DNA from: Hymenopellis radicata
Taxonomy: Eukaryota > Basidiomycota > Agaricomycetes > Agaricales > Physalacriaceae
Length of the DNA stretch: 64,000 bases
Direction: 5' to 3'
Assembly (NCBI GenBank): GCA_015501595.1
Contig: JADNRX010000243.1
Location: 20,599 to 84,598, forward strand
Shown here: positions 24,290-34,427 of the stretch, one piece after another
Layout: each line of letters opens with the position of its first letter
How positions within the stretch are numbered: position 1 is the stretch's first letter
Notes under the pieces: generated by a model
Told to the model about the DNA's origin: nothing
What the model saw: the letters and a program-made list of their open reading frames with translations, nothing else
Databases searched by the model: none
Translations under genes and position numbers: made by a program

Positions 24290-24649
24290 TGATCGGCGCC
24301 CCTTGTTGACACTTTCTTCCTCCTCCATCAAGCACTTTTGCTTGGAGCACTGCGTCCCGTTACAAATGGAGCGCTCGCTGCATCTACTCCCTTGCTCTGA
24401 CGAGCAGGAGAGCCATTCCTGATCCTAGAAAGAATGCGAGCCTGCAGCCGAGGCTACGGCTGTTCTCATTGGTATGATCGACTGGTCCTTAGCGCGTGGA
24501 CGTCTCGAGCGGTAAAACTAGGATCGTCGCGTATCGCCCCTTTGTCGAGCTCGGGCATCCCTAGTCATAACTCCCGGTCGTCCCAGTATAATATTTGACC
24601 ATGAGCGACGCTAGGCTTTTCCATCGCATTATACTCACGCACGCACGCT

Positions 24650-25640
24650 ATGGGAGCCGAGGAATATAAACCCGAGGACGAACACGAGCTTCTCCGCTCC
24701 GTTTCTCCTGTCCTACTGCACAAGGACTCTGCAGACGCACTGGTGCCGCGGGATTTAGAGTCCGACGCGATCCTCCCCAGACCCCGGGCCATTTCGACAT
24801 CGTTGCGCCCCAACGTCATTTCCTGGGCAGGCCCCGACGATCCCACGAATCCGCAGAATTGGAGTAAAGGAAGGAAATGGCTCGTTTCGATGTGTTGTAT
24901 CGTGCCTTCTTTTAGCAGGTACGCTTTCCCAACCAATCACGACGGGTAGTGCTAACGGGATTAGCCGCAGCACCGACGATGGCTGCGCCACATATCCAAG
25001 CCGCGTTTGAGATTAAAGATCTCACGGTTTATGCGATCCTTACTGTTTTTCTTGTGAGGTTGATTTTCGGGGTACGTCTTGGCCTTCCCTCCTTCCTTCA
25101 CGAAGTTACTTACTAAACTACTGTACAGCCAATATTCTGGGCGCCAGCTCAGAGCTCTACGGGCGCCGGCGTATTCTCATCCCGTGCATGACCATTCTTA
25201 CTGTCGTCCACCTTGTGCAGGTTCTCTCCTAGAACATCACGACTCTGCTTGTTTGTCGATTCTTTGCGGGCTTCTTCGGTGCAGCGCCAGTTGCTGTGGG
25301 TGGAGGTTTGTGTGCTACACCTCTTTCTTCTAGCACCATGACTGACTTTCTCATGTATTTAGCTCTGATCTCGGATGTATGGTCAACAGAAGGTTGGGGA
25401 CCGGTGATTGGGCTGCGAGTAGGTTTCTAGGGCCGGTGTTTGGACCAGTGGTTGCCGGCTTGTGCATGTTCTCTCTTTTCGAGCTTTAGCAACTTTCTGC
25501 TTCCTAGTGGTGTGAATAGCATTGTGGATAGTGGCGTAAACCAGCCATGGCGTTGGGTTCTCTGGTCGACTACTGGTACGTTCGTCCCCAATTTCATTTA
25601 CATATTGTTTGAATCATTCATCGCTTCGTAGAGTCGCAGC
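24650..25640 (+). pseudogene. MFS transporter (DHA1-like) pseudogene
   Basis: The N-terminus is clear: an acidic cytoplasmic segment and the family signature DPTNPQNWSKGRKWLVSM. It is followed by pieces of the first transmembrane helices, the loop word SELYGRR in the form ELYGRRR near 25150, FFAGFFGAAPVAVGGG near 25260-25310, VVAGL, and NQPWRWVLWSTTGTFV near 25540. These are landmarks of major-facilitator drug/proton antiporters in the plasma membrane. They fall in different frames with internal stops (for example after VQVLS and after GLRVGF), so the gene is dead. Intron-like gaps remain between pieces. The C-terminal half has decayed or been replaced by the tandem repeat that follows. Confidence 0.8.
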
Positions 25641-25680
25641 TCAGGACGGGGTTTAAGGACGATTTGGTGTCTGGCTCTTC

Positions 25681-26790
25681 GTGATGCTCCTCGTCATCTT
25701 CTCGCGAGGCTACCAGAAGGAGCAGTGGCCTGCGCCGCTGGCTCGCATCGCTCACAACTCTCTTCTGGTGTGGAGTCTGTACAACACGAATCGGATAAGC
25801 TTGAGAGGTATGTTCGACTGTCGGTCAAAGTTGGACTTTACTGACTCGGTATGTCTACTAGTGTCTGTTAAACCGTTGCTCTCAACTCCGAACCGAGTAC
25901 TTGCTTCATCTTCACCACACGGTCCGCGTCTCACTCAGTAAGTCGAACAATTACTCCAAGTACCTCCAGCTCATCGACTAACACTTCAACAGATTCACAA
26001 CCATTTTCACTTCGAGTCGCGCCAATAAACCTCTTCAAATTCGCCTTGACTTCAGATGAGGTCAGCCTGTACGTCCTTCACAGTTTCCGTTGTTTTTACT
26101 TATTCACCGCTGGTAAGAGTCGTTACGTTCAGACCGGAGCTACGAGAACGACTTGGGACTTCACTGGCCAGTCTTCTCCTCGCGAGGTTACCAGAAGGGA
26201 GCAGCGGCCTGCGCTGCTGGCTCGCGTTGCTCGCGACTCCCTTCTGGGTGGATTCCTTACACGCGAATCGGATCGAAAGGTATGTTTCGACCGTGGTTCG
26301 ATGTTGGACTTGACTGACTTGTTATGTCCAGTATCTGTTGAACCGGGCCGCTCATGATTACTTGCTTGGTCTTCACCACAGGCTCCGTGACTCATTTAGG
26401 AGGTGGGAGTCAAATAATTGTTTCTAGTTCGTCGACTAACACTTTAACAGATTCACGCAGAGTCAACCACCGTTTTCATTTTCGATTTCGCGGCGATGAA
26501 CTCCTTCAAATGCTCCCTGACTGCAGATAACTTCGGCCTGTGCGTTGCTCTGTTGTTTGCGGTTTTACTTATTCACCGCTTCTCAGAGTCGTGGGATCAA
26601 GACGGGAGCTACGAGGTCGACTTGGGATTTCACTTGTTGTTGGGCTCCAAGTCTTCTCCTCGCAAGCATCGATGAGTGGGTTTTGCAGGTTTCTCAAGAG
26701 GTAAGCTTCAAATGTTGTTCAAATTCTGATCCGACTGACTCGTTGTGTTTAGTGGATTTCATCGTAGGGTACTGTACTTGTCGTCAACTT
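25681..26790 (+). repeat. Decayed tandem repeat, about 2.5 units of roughly 450 nt
   Basis: The segment 25690-25890 recurs at 26180-26350 (shared words CTCGCGAGG, TACCAGAAGG, GAGCAG, GGCCTGCG, CTGCTGGCTCGC, CGAATCGGAT) and weakly at about 26650-26770. The stretch before it recurs at 26040-26170 and 26510-26640 (TACTTATTCACCGCT, CGGGAGCTACGAG). Each unit keeps an intron-like segment running from GTATGT or GTAAGC through TTGACTGACT or GACTGACTCG, which ends at a clear acceptor only in later units. This suggests duplication of exon-intron coding DNA, possibly the end of the adjacent MFS gene. Confidence 0.55.
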
Positions 26791-26799
26791 GTGGATTAG

Positions 26800-27840
26800 A
26801 AGTACTTACTCTGTCTACGCTAAATATCCCAAAGTGGTTTGATTGATTGATTGATTGCCGTTTATCTGAGTGCTAGTGGCGCTTTACATCTGTGCGGGTC
26901 GCGGTATGTATAGTAGGTACGTATCTAAATATAGTGCTGCGTTCGTCGAGGTCTGTTCTTTATGTGCGCGATGGTGTGGCTTGCGTCGGGCGTTTCAGGC
27001 GAATGTGTTCAAAATCGAGAGAGGTTTAGAAGTTGGCATGAGTTATGAAGGGGGGTTTCGTCGGAAGGAAAGTTGGGGGGTTTCAGCTACTTGTTCAGAT
27101 GCTCGTTAACGAATGTTAGCGTTCTGGTTGGTTGGGATAGTGGATATACTTCCTTCCGCCGCTGAGGCGGGAGGGACTCCGATACACGGCGGTCACCTCC
27201 CCCTCGCATGCCTGAGGCACTTCCAGTTCTCCCACGCTACATCACTTGTGGGGGAGGTCAACTCGCTAGTCGCTTCGTGGCCTTGACAAACTTGAGCACG
27301 GCGGCGAGCCGACAGATATCAACTTAGGGAGCGCAAGTTTTGCTTTATGGAGGTTCTGAGTGCGGCGCGTTCAGTGTTGAACCGGCGGCAGGACATGATG
27401 AAGTGGGTGACCGTTGCCGGGACTCCACATCGCTGGCATAGCGGGCTGACGCGCAGAGGCTCAAGCGCTCAAGGCCCGAGGAACGAGGGTCTCAGAGCCT
27501 CTGCCAAGGGGCAGAGTGCCGTCTCTCGGTCGTGTAATTAGTGCAATATTCGCACGCTCCCATCTCTTGCGTCGTTCTAATGCGCGCCGCAATACCATGT
27601 ACGATACCTTCCATTTCACAACAGATAAATGCAATATGATCTAATTGGTATATCTGCGAAGTCTAGAAGATAATCTCTGGTACAGTTGAAATGGCACTTG
27701 TATTTCTAGGCTGGTGGTGGTGGCCTCGACAGGGACCAATCTAGATCAGTTAGGGAGAGGGTGGGTTCGGTACCGTAGCATGTACAGTGTAGTACGGACC
27801 GTGCTGTGTTCTGTAAGGGCTAGATGCACGTAAAAATATA
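26800..27840. other. Intergenic, no gene seen
   Basis: Contains a short GATT repeat near 26841 and a GC-rich imperfect hairpin region at 27155-27260. A (TCTA)n microsatellite lies at its edge, near 27842. ORFs at 26870-27109 and 27347-27541 have no supporting features. Confidence 0.4.
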
Positions 27841-27846
27841 TCTATC

Positions 27847-28830
27847 TATCTATCGGTGAAAAGACCTCCGGTTCTTCATTAGATTGAACCCAACGTCTGT
27901 AGCGGTGCTTAGTTTTCTTTTCCGACGGCTTTTCTCCTCCAGAAGAGACTCGTTTGGTTCGACCCGATCAACGAACACCTGGCTGAGGTAGTTCCAGCTG
28001 TTGCACAGCAGCCGGTGCTGGAATAAATGAGGTCGATGCTGTAGGTTGAGGCTCCAGCGCAGCACTACACAACAATCAGTCGGAGATGTCAAAGGATATG
28101 GGAGCTTACCCAACAGGTGATGAGAGTATAGTTGGATATACTCTTCAGGCCGATATGTGACGTTCTGAGTTGAGTTAGAGTGTTGGCTTCCGCGCGGGAG
28201 AGGGCCCGGCGGCGTCGAGTCCAGACTCTTCGTGAAGCGAGATTCCATTCTTCAGCCCAGGTCGCGCGAGTCTGCTTGACAAACTTTGCTATCGCAGCGG
28301 GTTTACTGACTGGGAGCCTGATCTGCAAGATCGACTTGCTGTTTCAAACTCCTCCACCAGGTATCGCCCGCCTCCTCCCGTGCTCCCATTCCTAATCGCC
28401 ATTATCGCAGCCTGTGAATCGAAAAGTATCGTCGCTTTCGTGAGCCTCGGTGTGTTCTCGATAATGTCCAGTGCCAAAAGCAACCCTACTAGTTCTGCCT
28501 CGAAGACGGTGTGGTCAGATTCTCGGCCCAGGTATAAACGTCGGACTACTTCCCCATTCGGGGCGGTTAATGGAATATTACCACTCCATGCCGCCGCCCC
28601 TACGCCGGCTTTGAACACAGATCCGTTCGTGAAGATGTGCACCCTGTCCAGTGGTAGCTTCTCAGCTGCTTCCATTGCCTCTGCCCGCCACTCGGAAAGT
28701 CAGAATCCGTTGGGCCTATCGTCGAGGCGCACCTCATTCCGGAAGCACCAGTCCGTACAAGTGACAAGAAACGAAATTGGGGTTTCCTTGTTTCGTTCCT
28801 CGTACCGAGAAAATACTCCAAATATAGAAT
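27847..28830 (-). pseudogene. Non-LTR retrotransposon RNase H remnant
   Basis: The minus frame from 28675 reads HIFTNGSVFKAGVGAAAW, then DHTVFEAELVGLLLALDII and FDSQAAI: the RNase H fold found at the C-terminus of fungal LINE polyproteins, which removes RNA from the RNA-DNA hybrid. The first catalytic Asp of the family word TDGS is Asn here (codon 28625-28627). Downstream, a shifted frame (28330-28140) reads LSRAEANTLTQLRTSHIGL, the linker that normally precedes a zinc knuckle; a decayed tail runs to about 27850. A stop interrupts the frame just upstream near 28690. No reverse transcriptase is present, so this is a dead 3' fragment, as expected from 5'-truncated LINE insertion. Confidence 0.75.
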
Positions 28831-29203
28831 TGAACGAAAGATCTAGTGGCGAACATGATCAAATGCGAATTAAACCTCCCTCGACCACAGGCTTCTCCAG
28901 CTAACGTCCCTAGCCTTCAATTTATTACGAGGAACGTTCGTCATGAGTACATCGAAGTCTCCGCCCTCCGACTTGCAGCGCTTCCCGACCCCGTCATCGA
29001 AAGGGATATCCTCTTCTTGTATGGCACTAAGAGGGCGGCGGGTATCACTGCCCAAGGCGGCTTGGAGATTTCCAGAAAAGTGACTGGCAGGAACGATGTA
29101 TGCAGCAAGGTCTACGGAAAAGGTATCTGAAGAGGGAGGGAGAGGGAAGTCGCATGGATTAGACGATAGGATGTTGATAGTCGGCGGCGAAAAGTTGAAA
29201 TGA

Positions 29204-29671
29204 TCAATCGTATCGAAAGGAAGAGGCGAGCCTAGGTGCAGCTGCCGGAGCCGCTGAAGACGTAACTTTCGTTATAGGGCTCTGTCTGTTGAATGAAGGA
29301 GGATGCGTGTTGTCTGGCGGCTCGTAGTAGCCATTGCATTGCCATGTGTCATAGTCGGGGTCGTGTAAGTCTGACTGAGTGAGCACGTCGAACAGAGCCT
29401 TCTCCGGAAACCAGCTCGCGCCTGCAGTGACCATTTGCAGCTTAGAAGCCAGCTTCTGGGTCATCGAAATCTCCTGATGCAACTGTACGTTGAGCGCGGC
29501 GAGTTCCTTGTCAATCGCCTTCCTTCTCTTCCAGTTTCTGTTACGCGTCGTCTTTGCCTCCTGGCACAGACTCTCTATCTCGCGCAGCTGATACTCGAGC
29601 GCTCTGGCGGTCTCCAGGACGTCAAAGTCGAGGAGGGCAGCGACGGAAAGGCGAGAGGCGGGGGTAGCCAT
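29204..29671 (-). CDS. Small coiled-coil protein, 155 aa
   Basis: A single-exon frame from ATG 29671 to TGA 29204. Residues about 15-85 form heptad-rich helices (LEYQLREIESLCQEAKTTRN, then LAALNVQLHQEISMTQKLA) consistent with a coiled coil; the tail is Pro/Ser-rich. No enzymatic domain. It is divergent from the neighbouring plus-strand coiled-coil gene, whose start lies 92 nt away, so they may share a promoter region. Family unknown to me; coding status is supported by composition and intact length. Confidence 0.6.
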   Translation of the reverse strand: MATPASRLSVAALLDFDVLETARALEYQLREIESLCQEAKTTRNRNWKRRKAIDKELAALNVQLHQEISMTQKLASKLQMVTAGASWFPEKALFDVLTQSDLHDPDYDTWQCNGYYEPPDNTHPPSFNRQSPITKVTSSAAPAAAPRLASSFRYD

Positions 29672-29762
29672 GTCGATCGATGATCGAAAGAAGCGCGGAT
29701 CGTTTGGGCGAATGACAGTACTTCGATCACGCCAGTGCCTTTTGCGCCACTACAAACATACC

Positions 29763-30200
29763 ATGCCAGCACCAGACGTTTCTCCGCTCGCCTCGCAAAT
29801 TATCGCCAAGACCCCTGAGCTGCTCCGCAAGCTAACAAAGTACCGCGACGAGAACATGGAGGCCGAGGTGCACTGTAACAGCCTCGAAGCCGAGATTTCT
29901 CGCGTCAAAGAGTGTATTGACGCGCAGAAATTGCTGCGGCAGAACATGGAGAAGCGTAAGGGCGATTTTTAGGAAAAACAAGACAAATACTGACCTGTAA
30001 CAATACAGAGGACACGAACAAGAATGGTAAAGTGAGGTACTGTTTTGCATATACCGGTCGTTCACACCACCGACAGTCCTTTCGGACAGCGATAATGAAG
30101 GGGTTAAGGTAAGTTTGTTTTCCTTGTTCTGTTCTTCAGTCCCCGCAACGCGCTTCAGGCCAATTCCGGCGATAGAGAGGCGTCGGCCGCGTCGGAGTGA
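29763..30200 (+). CDS. Small coiled-coil protein, 4 exons, 94 aa
   Basis: Exons 29763-29955, 30009-30026, 30077-30108 and 30159-30200 join in frame through introns of 53, 50 and 50 nt; the first has a TACTGACC branch site. The product starts MPAPDVSPLASQIIAKTPEL, has a coiled coil (residues about 18-64) and an acidic end (NVLSDSDNEGVK, then NSGDREASAASE). The frame is open upstream to another ATG at 29670 that overlaps the divergent gene's start codon. I prefer 29763 because the extra 31 residues are basic and low in structure. The micro-exons make the exact 3' end uncertain. Family unknown. Confidence 0.55.
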
Positions 30201-31472
30201 AACAGTAACTCGCTTGCCTGTCATAACGCGTCTGCTATCTTGTCCTTGCAAATTAGAACTCCTCCACGAGAAGCGCTTCCCAGCAGCCATGCAGGTGGAT
30301 CCTACGCTAACGGTAAAGACCACCGAAGCGATTTTCGCGCAGTCTTGCAAGCGGCTCCGTGAGTTCTCAGGGCACACAGGTACTGACAACGCAAATGAGG
30401 GCAAGTAGCCGACTGTGTGCTTAGAAACTAACAGGAGAGTAGCCGAGCAAAGTGCAGGCATATGTGTTCATTGAAGAAAGAAGATGAATTTGAGGTGGAT
30501 CATGGTAAAGATGTTCTCAGGGTCACTGGTTTTAGCCTCGGTGCAAGACTTGGTCTCGGCCCTTCGTGATAGTAATACGGCCGTAATGTGCTCTCACCCA
30601 TTTCCAGCCCATTTCCCAATTCTTGCGTTCCATTATTTTCACCGTTCACGACCTCAAGACGAGTCAAAGGCGCGGTATAACCGCATCGACTAGGTAGGCA
30701 TCAACTGGAACTCGAAAATCTCCTCATCTCTTTTCGAAGCTTCAGGTTTTCAGAGTTTTGGGTACATGCTCCGCACGCATCGTCAAGACCTTTCAGTATT
30801 CAAGCCCATATTTCTCGAAAACTTTCGACCAATAAACGTCTCCGGACTCGCGTTTTTCACGTCTCCCTTAGAGTAGGCTTTAATACGAGCCTAGAAGCAT
30901 TAGTGCCCTCCGGTGATTAGCGTGCCTCTTCTCTTCACTCTACGTCATCAATCTTACAGCTTTCTTGCTAGCATCAGGCTGTCATCACTCCATTTTTCGA
31001 CCTCAGACGACGGCCATCTCACAGAAATAGCTCAACATGGTCTGATTGTACGCTGTATCGGCGGAGCTCTAATTGAAGCTCTTCTAGGTGCATCTGTCCC
31101 ATGATCCCAGCGCTTCTATGTTGGAATGTCATTGTAAGAGCGTACGATAAGCGCGGGCCATCGTCAACCAGGGAACCCACCATTCATCTTCACGCATGTC
31201 CCGGAGCCCCACCGCAGAGAAACATTAGGTCTGTCAGTCAAGCAGTTCAACCCAAACGGCTGACTGGCTAGCGCCATTGCAACCTCGCGTCTCAAGTCGC
31301 GTTTCTCGAGAAAGCGAGAAAAGAAAGACGATCGTCATTTCAGCGACATTTCGCTTTCAACAAACTTGTATTCCTTTTTGGGATGTGGCTATTAATTCTT
31401 TGATATGCCTTCTGTCAGTCTGGAAATGTTTAAAAGGACGGTGCGCCAAGCGGTTATCTATCCATCAGTATC
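30201..31472. other. Intergenic, upstream of the P450 gene
   Basis: A plus frame ending at 30408 (for example VKTTEAIFAQSCKRL) looks protein-like and might be an alternative last exon of the coiled-coil gene, but its splice phase does not fit. Nothing else is supported. Confidence 0.35.
31429..31436 (+). promoter_or_regulatory. TATA-like box of the P450 gene
   Basis: TTTAAAAG lies 37-44 nt before the P450 start codon. Position and sequence are compatible with a core promoter; no transcription start can be seen. Confidence 0.3.
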
Positions 31473-33596
31473 ATGTCCTACCCTCTCTTCAGCGATGCTT
31501 CATCGTGTGCTCTCATCGTCTTCGCGCTGCTACTCACTGTGATCATATATCGTGCTTCTCCTTCGCGTAGAGCAGTGCGCGCCCCCGGGCCCAAGCCTTA
31601 CCCTATCGTTGGCAATGCTCTCCAGATACCGTCGGAACATCCGGAGCAGACCTTCCAGGCCTGGTCCGACATTTATGGTATGGCCCATTCGCATCTCGTC
31701 CGCGGACTCGTCTGACCGTATTTCCTAAAGGCGACGTTGTCCATCTTCGAGTCTTTTCGCAACCAATGATCGTTCTCAACTCTCTGCCGGCCGCTGAAGA
31801 ACTTCTCGAGAAACGTGGCGCGATTTACTCCGACCGCCCGAGATTTGTACTGTTCTCTGAACTGTAGGTCGTCGTCCATGCCTAGCAGTCTTTTTCAAAC
31901 CGCTTCCTTAGCATGGGCTGGAAGAACGCGTCGACACACGTTCGATAGTAGGCCGCATACATTTGTCTCCGCGAAGCCCTGAATGACCTTTCGTGCAGTG
32001 GGGCACGCTTTCGGAGGCACCGGCGCTTCATACATCAGACCTTCAATCAACGCGCTGCAAAGGAGCTCGAGCCTGTCCAGTATGAAGAAGCAGCGACGCT
32101 CATCGGAGGCTTCTCCGAGACGCCCGAGGCCTTCGTCGACCATATTCGACGGTTAGTGCATCCCTATTCGGGATCACGGTTCTGTAACGCGTCTGTCTAT
32201 TCAGGTACTCCGCCGCTGGCATCCTCAAAATAACATACGGCACAGAGGTCAAGTCGGTCGATGATTTTTACGTCCGATTAGGTGCTTTTCGCGTTGACAT
32301 CGAAATCGATGCGTTGTTGACGGTCGTTTGTATCAGCTGAAAGAGCGGGTACGTTGACAGTGCAATCGGGCACCCCGGCCGCTAGTCTCGTAGACTACTT
32401 CCCTATCATAAGGTGACCGATGCGAAGAATTTCTCGATCGTGTTGCTAAGACTTATTGTTATGCAGACATATACCCACATGGGCCCCGTTCTCGGGATTC
32501 AAACGAAATGCAGAAGAGGTGAAAGCCGCAGTGGAGCTCATGATGAACGTTCCGTATGAAACGGTCAAGGAGCAGATGGTCAGTGTCTTCTATGCATATG
32601 AATGTGTCTCAGCGAGACTAGAATCTTCATACAGGTTCTGGGTACCGCGAAGCCCTCATTTACCGCTAGGCTTATCGAGGATCATCTTGAGGCCGGTGGT
32701 CTCAATGCTGACACGGAAGAAGACATTAAAGGTGTCGCTGGAACTCTCTACGCGGCCGCGGAAGACACAGTCTGTTTTCTTTCTCCGCAAGCTTGTCATA
32801 GATTGAACACCGGTCTAGACCGCCTGCGTGATCACCTCGTTCATGTTAGCGATGGTGTTATATCCGGAAGTTCAGATGAAGGCCCAGCAGGAGCTAGATC
32901 GCGTGCTTGGTCCCCTCAAGGTTCCTACCTGCGACGATAGAGATGCCCTTCCGTACATCGAGAATGTTTTGAAAGAGGTGTACAGGTATATTACGTTGCG
33001 ACCTCGTTTCCTGACGACATTTGAACTGACGGGGATTAGATGGAACCCTCCAGTGCCTCTAGGTCTGCCGCACCGTGTCATGCAAGACGACGTATACTGC
33101 GACCATGTCATCCCTGAAGGAAGCACCATTCTAGCAAATGTATAGTACGTCTCCTGCGGCTTTCCTAACGCGTATCATATGGAAACGTCGCTGCAATGTA
33201 GTGCCATTCTCAAGAACTGCTCGGATCCGGACGTCTTCCGTCCAGAACGATTCATGGAGGAGTCTGTTGCTTTTGATCCGCGTGAGGTCGTTTTCGGGTT
33301 CGGAAGAAGGTTTGTTCTGTGGCGCTGCTGGAAGTGCTGATGCTGAGTATCATCATATCAGAAAATGCCCGGGAAAATACTTTGCAGACCATGGAGTTTG
33401 GATGGCGATGGTCATGATATTGGCCAAATTCACGATATGTAAGAAGCCGGATGCGAGCGGCCACGTCCACGAGCCCGAAGCTCGGTTCGAAACAGGTTTT
33501 GTCAGGTCAGCACATTTCGCAGTTCTTCCGAGCTGGTCGTTGACGATTCTCAGGCATCCAAAGAAGTTCGCGTGTGATATCATAGCACGGCAGTAG
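31473..33596 (+). CDS. Cytochrome P450 monooxygenase, 12 exons, intact
   Basis: A 513-residue microsomal P450 (haem-thiolate monooxygenase, membrane-anchored, works with P450 reductase). Exons: 31473-31677, 31731-31863, 31912-31947, 31999-32151, 32205-32281, 32337-32412, 32467-32578, 32635-32769, 32819-32985, 33040-33144, 33202-33309, 33362-33596. All 11 introns are 48-57 nt GT-AG and keep frame. Visible landmarks: N-terminal helix ([15 protein letters not shown]); hinge [12 protein letters not shown]; helix-C RFRRHRR; oxygen-binding helix I AAEDTT, split by intron 8; ExxR as KEVYR at about 361-364; FRPERF; haem loop FGFGRRKCPG with the ligand Cys at about 438. Length is normal. The style resembles the O-demethylase-like P450s common in mushrooms; the substrate is unknown. 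It lies between two damaged MFS genes, so it may be what is left of a metabolic cluster (inference). Confidence 0.93.
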
Positions 33597-33823
33597 CCAT
33601 TAGTTCCTCTCTATCTCATTGACTTATGACTCCTGTCGAAACTACTCATACACAATGTCCCTTTAATTCATCGCGCTGGATACACGGTTTCGATAACGGC
33701 ACAAGCGAAAATGGACTCAATGCACTCGAGGTATTGAATTGAAGACGGAGGCCGCCCAAACAATGACGCCACGATGTCCCATCGTTTCATTATTCTTCTC
33801 TTGCCTGACGCTCTTCGTCGCAG

Positions 33824-34144
33824 CTCGGGTTCAACTGGGCATCAACACTCTTCGCTGCTCTAGGACTGGTACTCGCACCGATGCCGTTCCGCTTCTACAA
33901 GTTTGGCAGGAGGATAAGGAAGAGGAGTAAGTTTGCTGCTTATATGGTACGTCTTTCCTCTAGTTTCCTTTAATTGTTTCTCGCTCATAGAATGTATGTA
34001 GGATTTGAAAATCACGGAAGAGATGCCAAGCGTTAACCTAGGTGTGTTCTATGGCGTCTACAGTTTTCGGTGTTGATGTGAACTGACTTGATGTGTAGAT
34101 GAGATACCGCTCGACGGACCAAAGATTACAGTGTGGAATCATGA
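33824..34144 (+). pseudogene. MFS transporter C-terminal exons, split by a copia element
   Basis: Exons 33824-33946 and 34002-34041, and the start of a third at 34099, read LGFNWASTLFAALGLVLAPM, then FRFYKFGRRIRKRSKFA, then a charged tail ending TVWNHD. This is the last transmembrane helix and cytoplasmic tail of a drug-type MFS permease. The copia element interrupts the third exon at 34144. After removing it and one target-site copy, the frame continues at 39590 as PEQA and stops at 39603-39605. So the insertion lies four codons before the original stop. With the element in place the frame instead runs 40 or so codons into the LTR. Transmembrane helices 1-11 are not found upstream: the P450 gene ends 227 nt before. 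Confidence 0.7.
34140..34144. repeat. Target-site duplication of the copia element, left
   Basis: CATGA, repeated at 39585-39589 immediately after the right LTR. A 5-bp duplication is typical of LTR-retrotransposon integrase. Confidence 0.9.
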
Positions 34145-34418
34145 TGTTGGCGCAGATAGTTTCGAGTGGTGTGATGGACGCGGTAAACGTCCGGCTGATC
34201 GCGTAGGTTACACACTTAATCTTGCATGTGTGTTTAGTTGTGGTTCATGGGATGTAAAAATTGTTAATTGAAAGAGCAGAATACATGAGTTTATATACTA
34301 CAATGTCTGTGACTCATAAGGAGTCATCTGTAGTCTGTGAGTCGCGATGACTCGTACTAGGCTGTTCTACGCAGCACTAGCGGATTGTCCGAGCAGCCCG
34401 AAGGCTCTCGTTCCAACA
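34145..34418 (-). repeat. Copia 3' LTR
   Basis: 274 bp, ends TG...CA with a 6-bp terminal inverted repeat (TGTTGG/CCAACA). Identical to the 5' LTR. Confidence 0.95.
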
Positions 34419-34427
34419 CTCCCCCTC
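34419..34427 (-). promoter_or_regulatory. Copia polypurine tract
   Basis: GAGGGGGAG on the minus strand directly abuts the 3' LTR; it is the expected plus-strand DNA primer. It overlaps the gag-pol stop codon region. Confidence 0.85.

Noticed and set aside
26835..26860. GATT microsatellite as a notable repeat
   Set aside because: Only about four units; too short to be informative.
29670..29762. Longer start for the plus-strand coiled-coil gene at 29670
   Set aside because: It would overlap the start codon of the divergent gene and adds a basic, unstructured segment; the ATG at 29763 fits better, though not proven.
31895..32143. Minus ORFs inside the P450 gene
   Set aside because: They are antisense shadows of exons that splice into an intact 513-residue P450.
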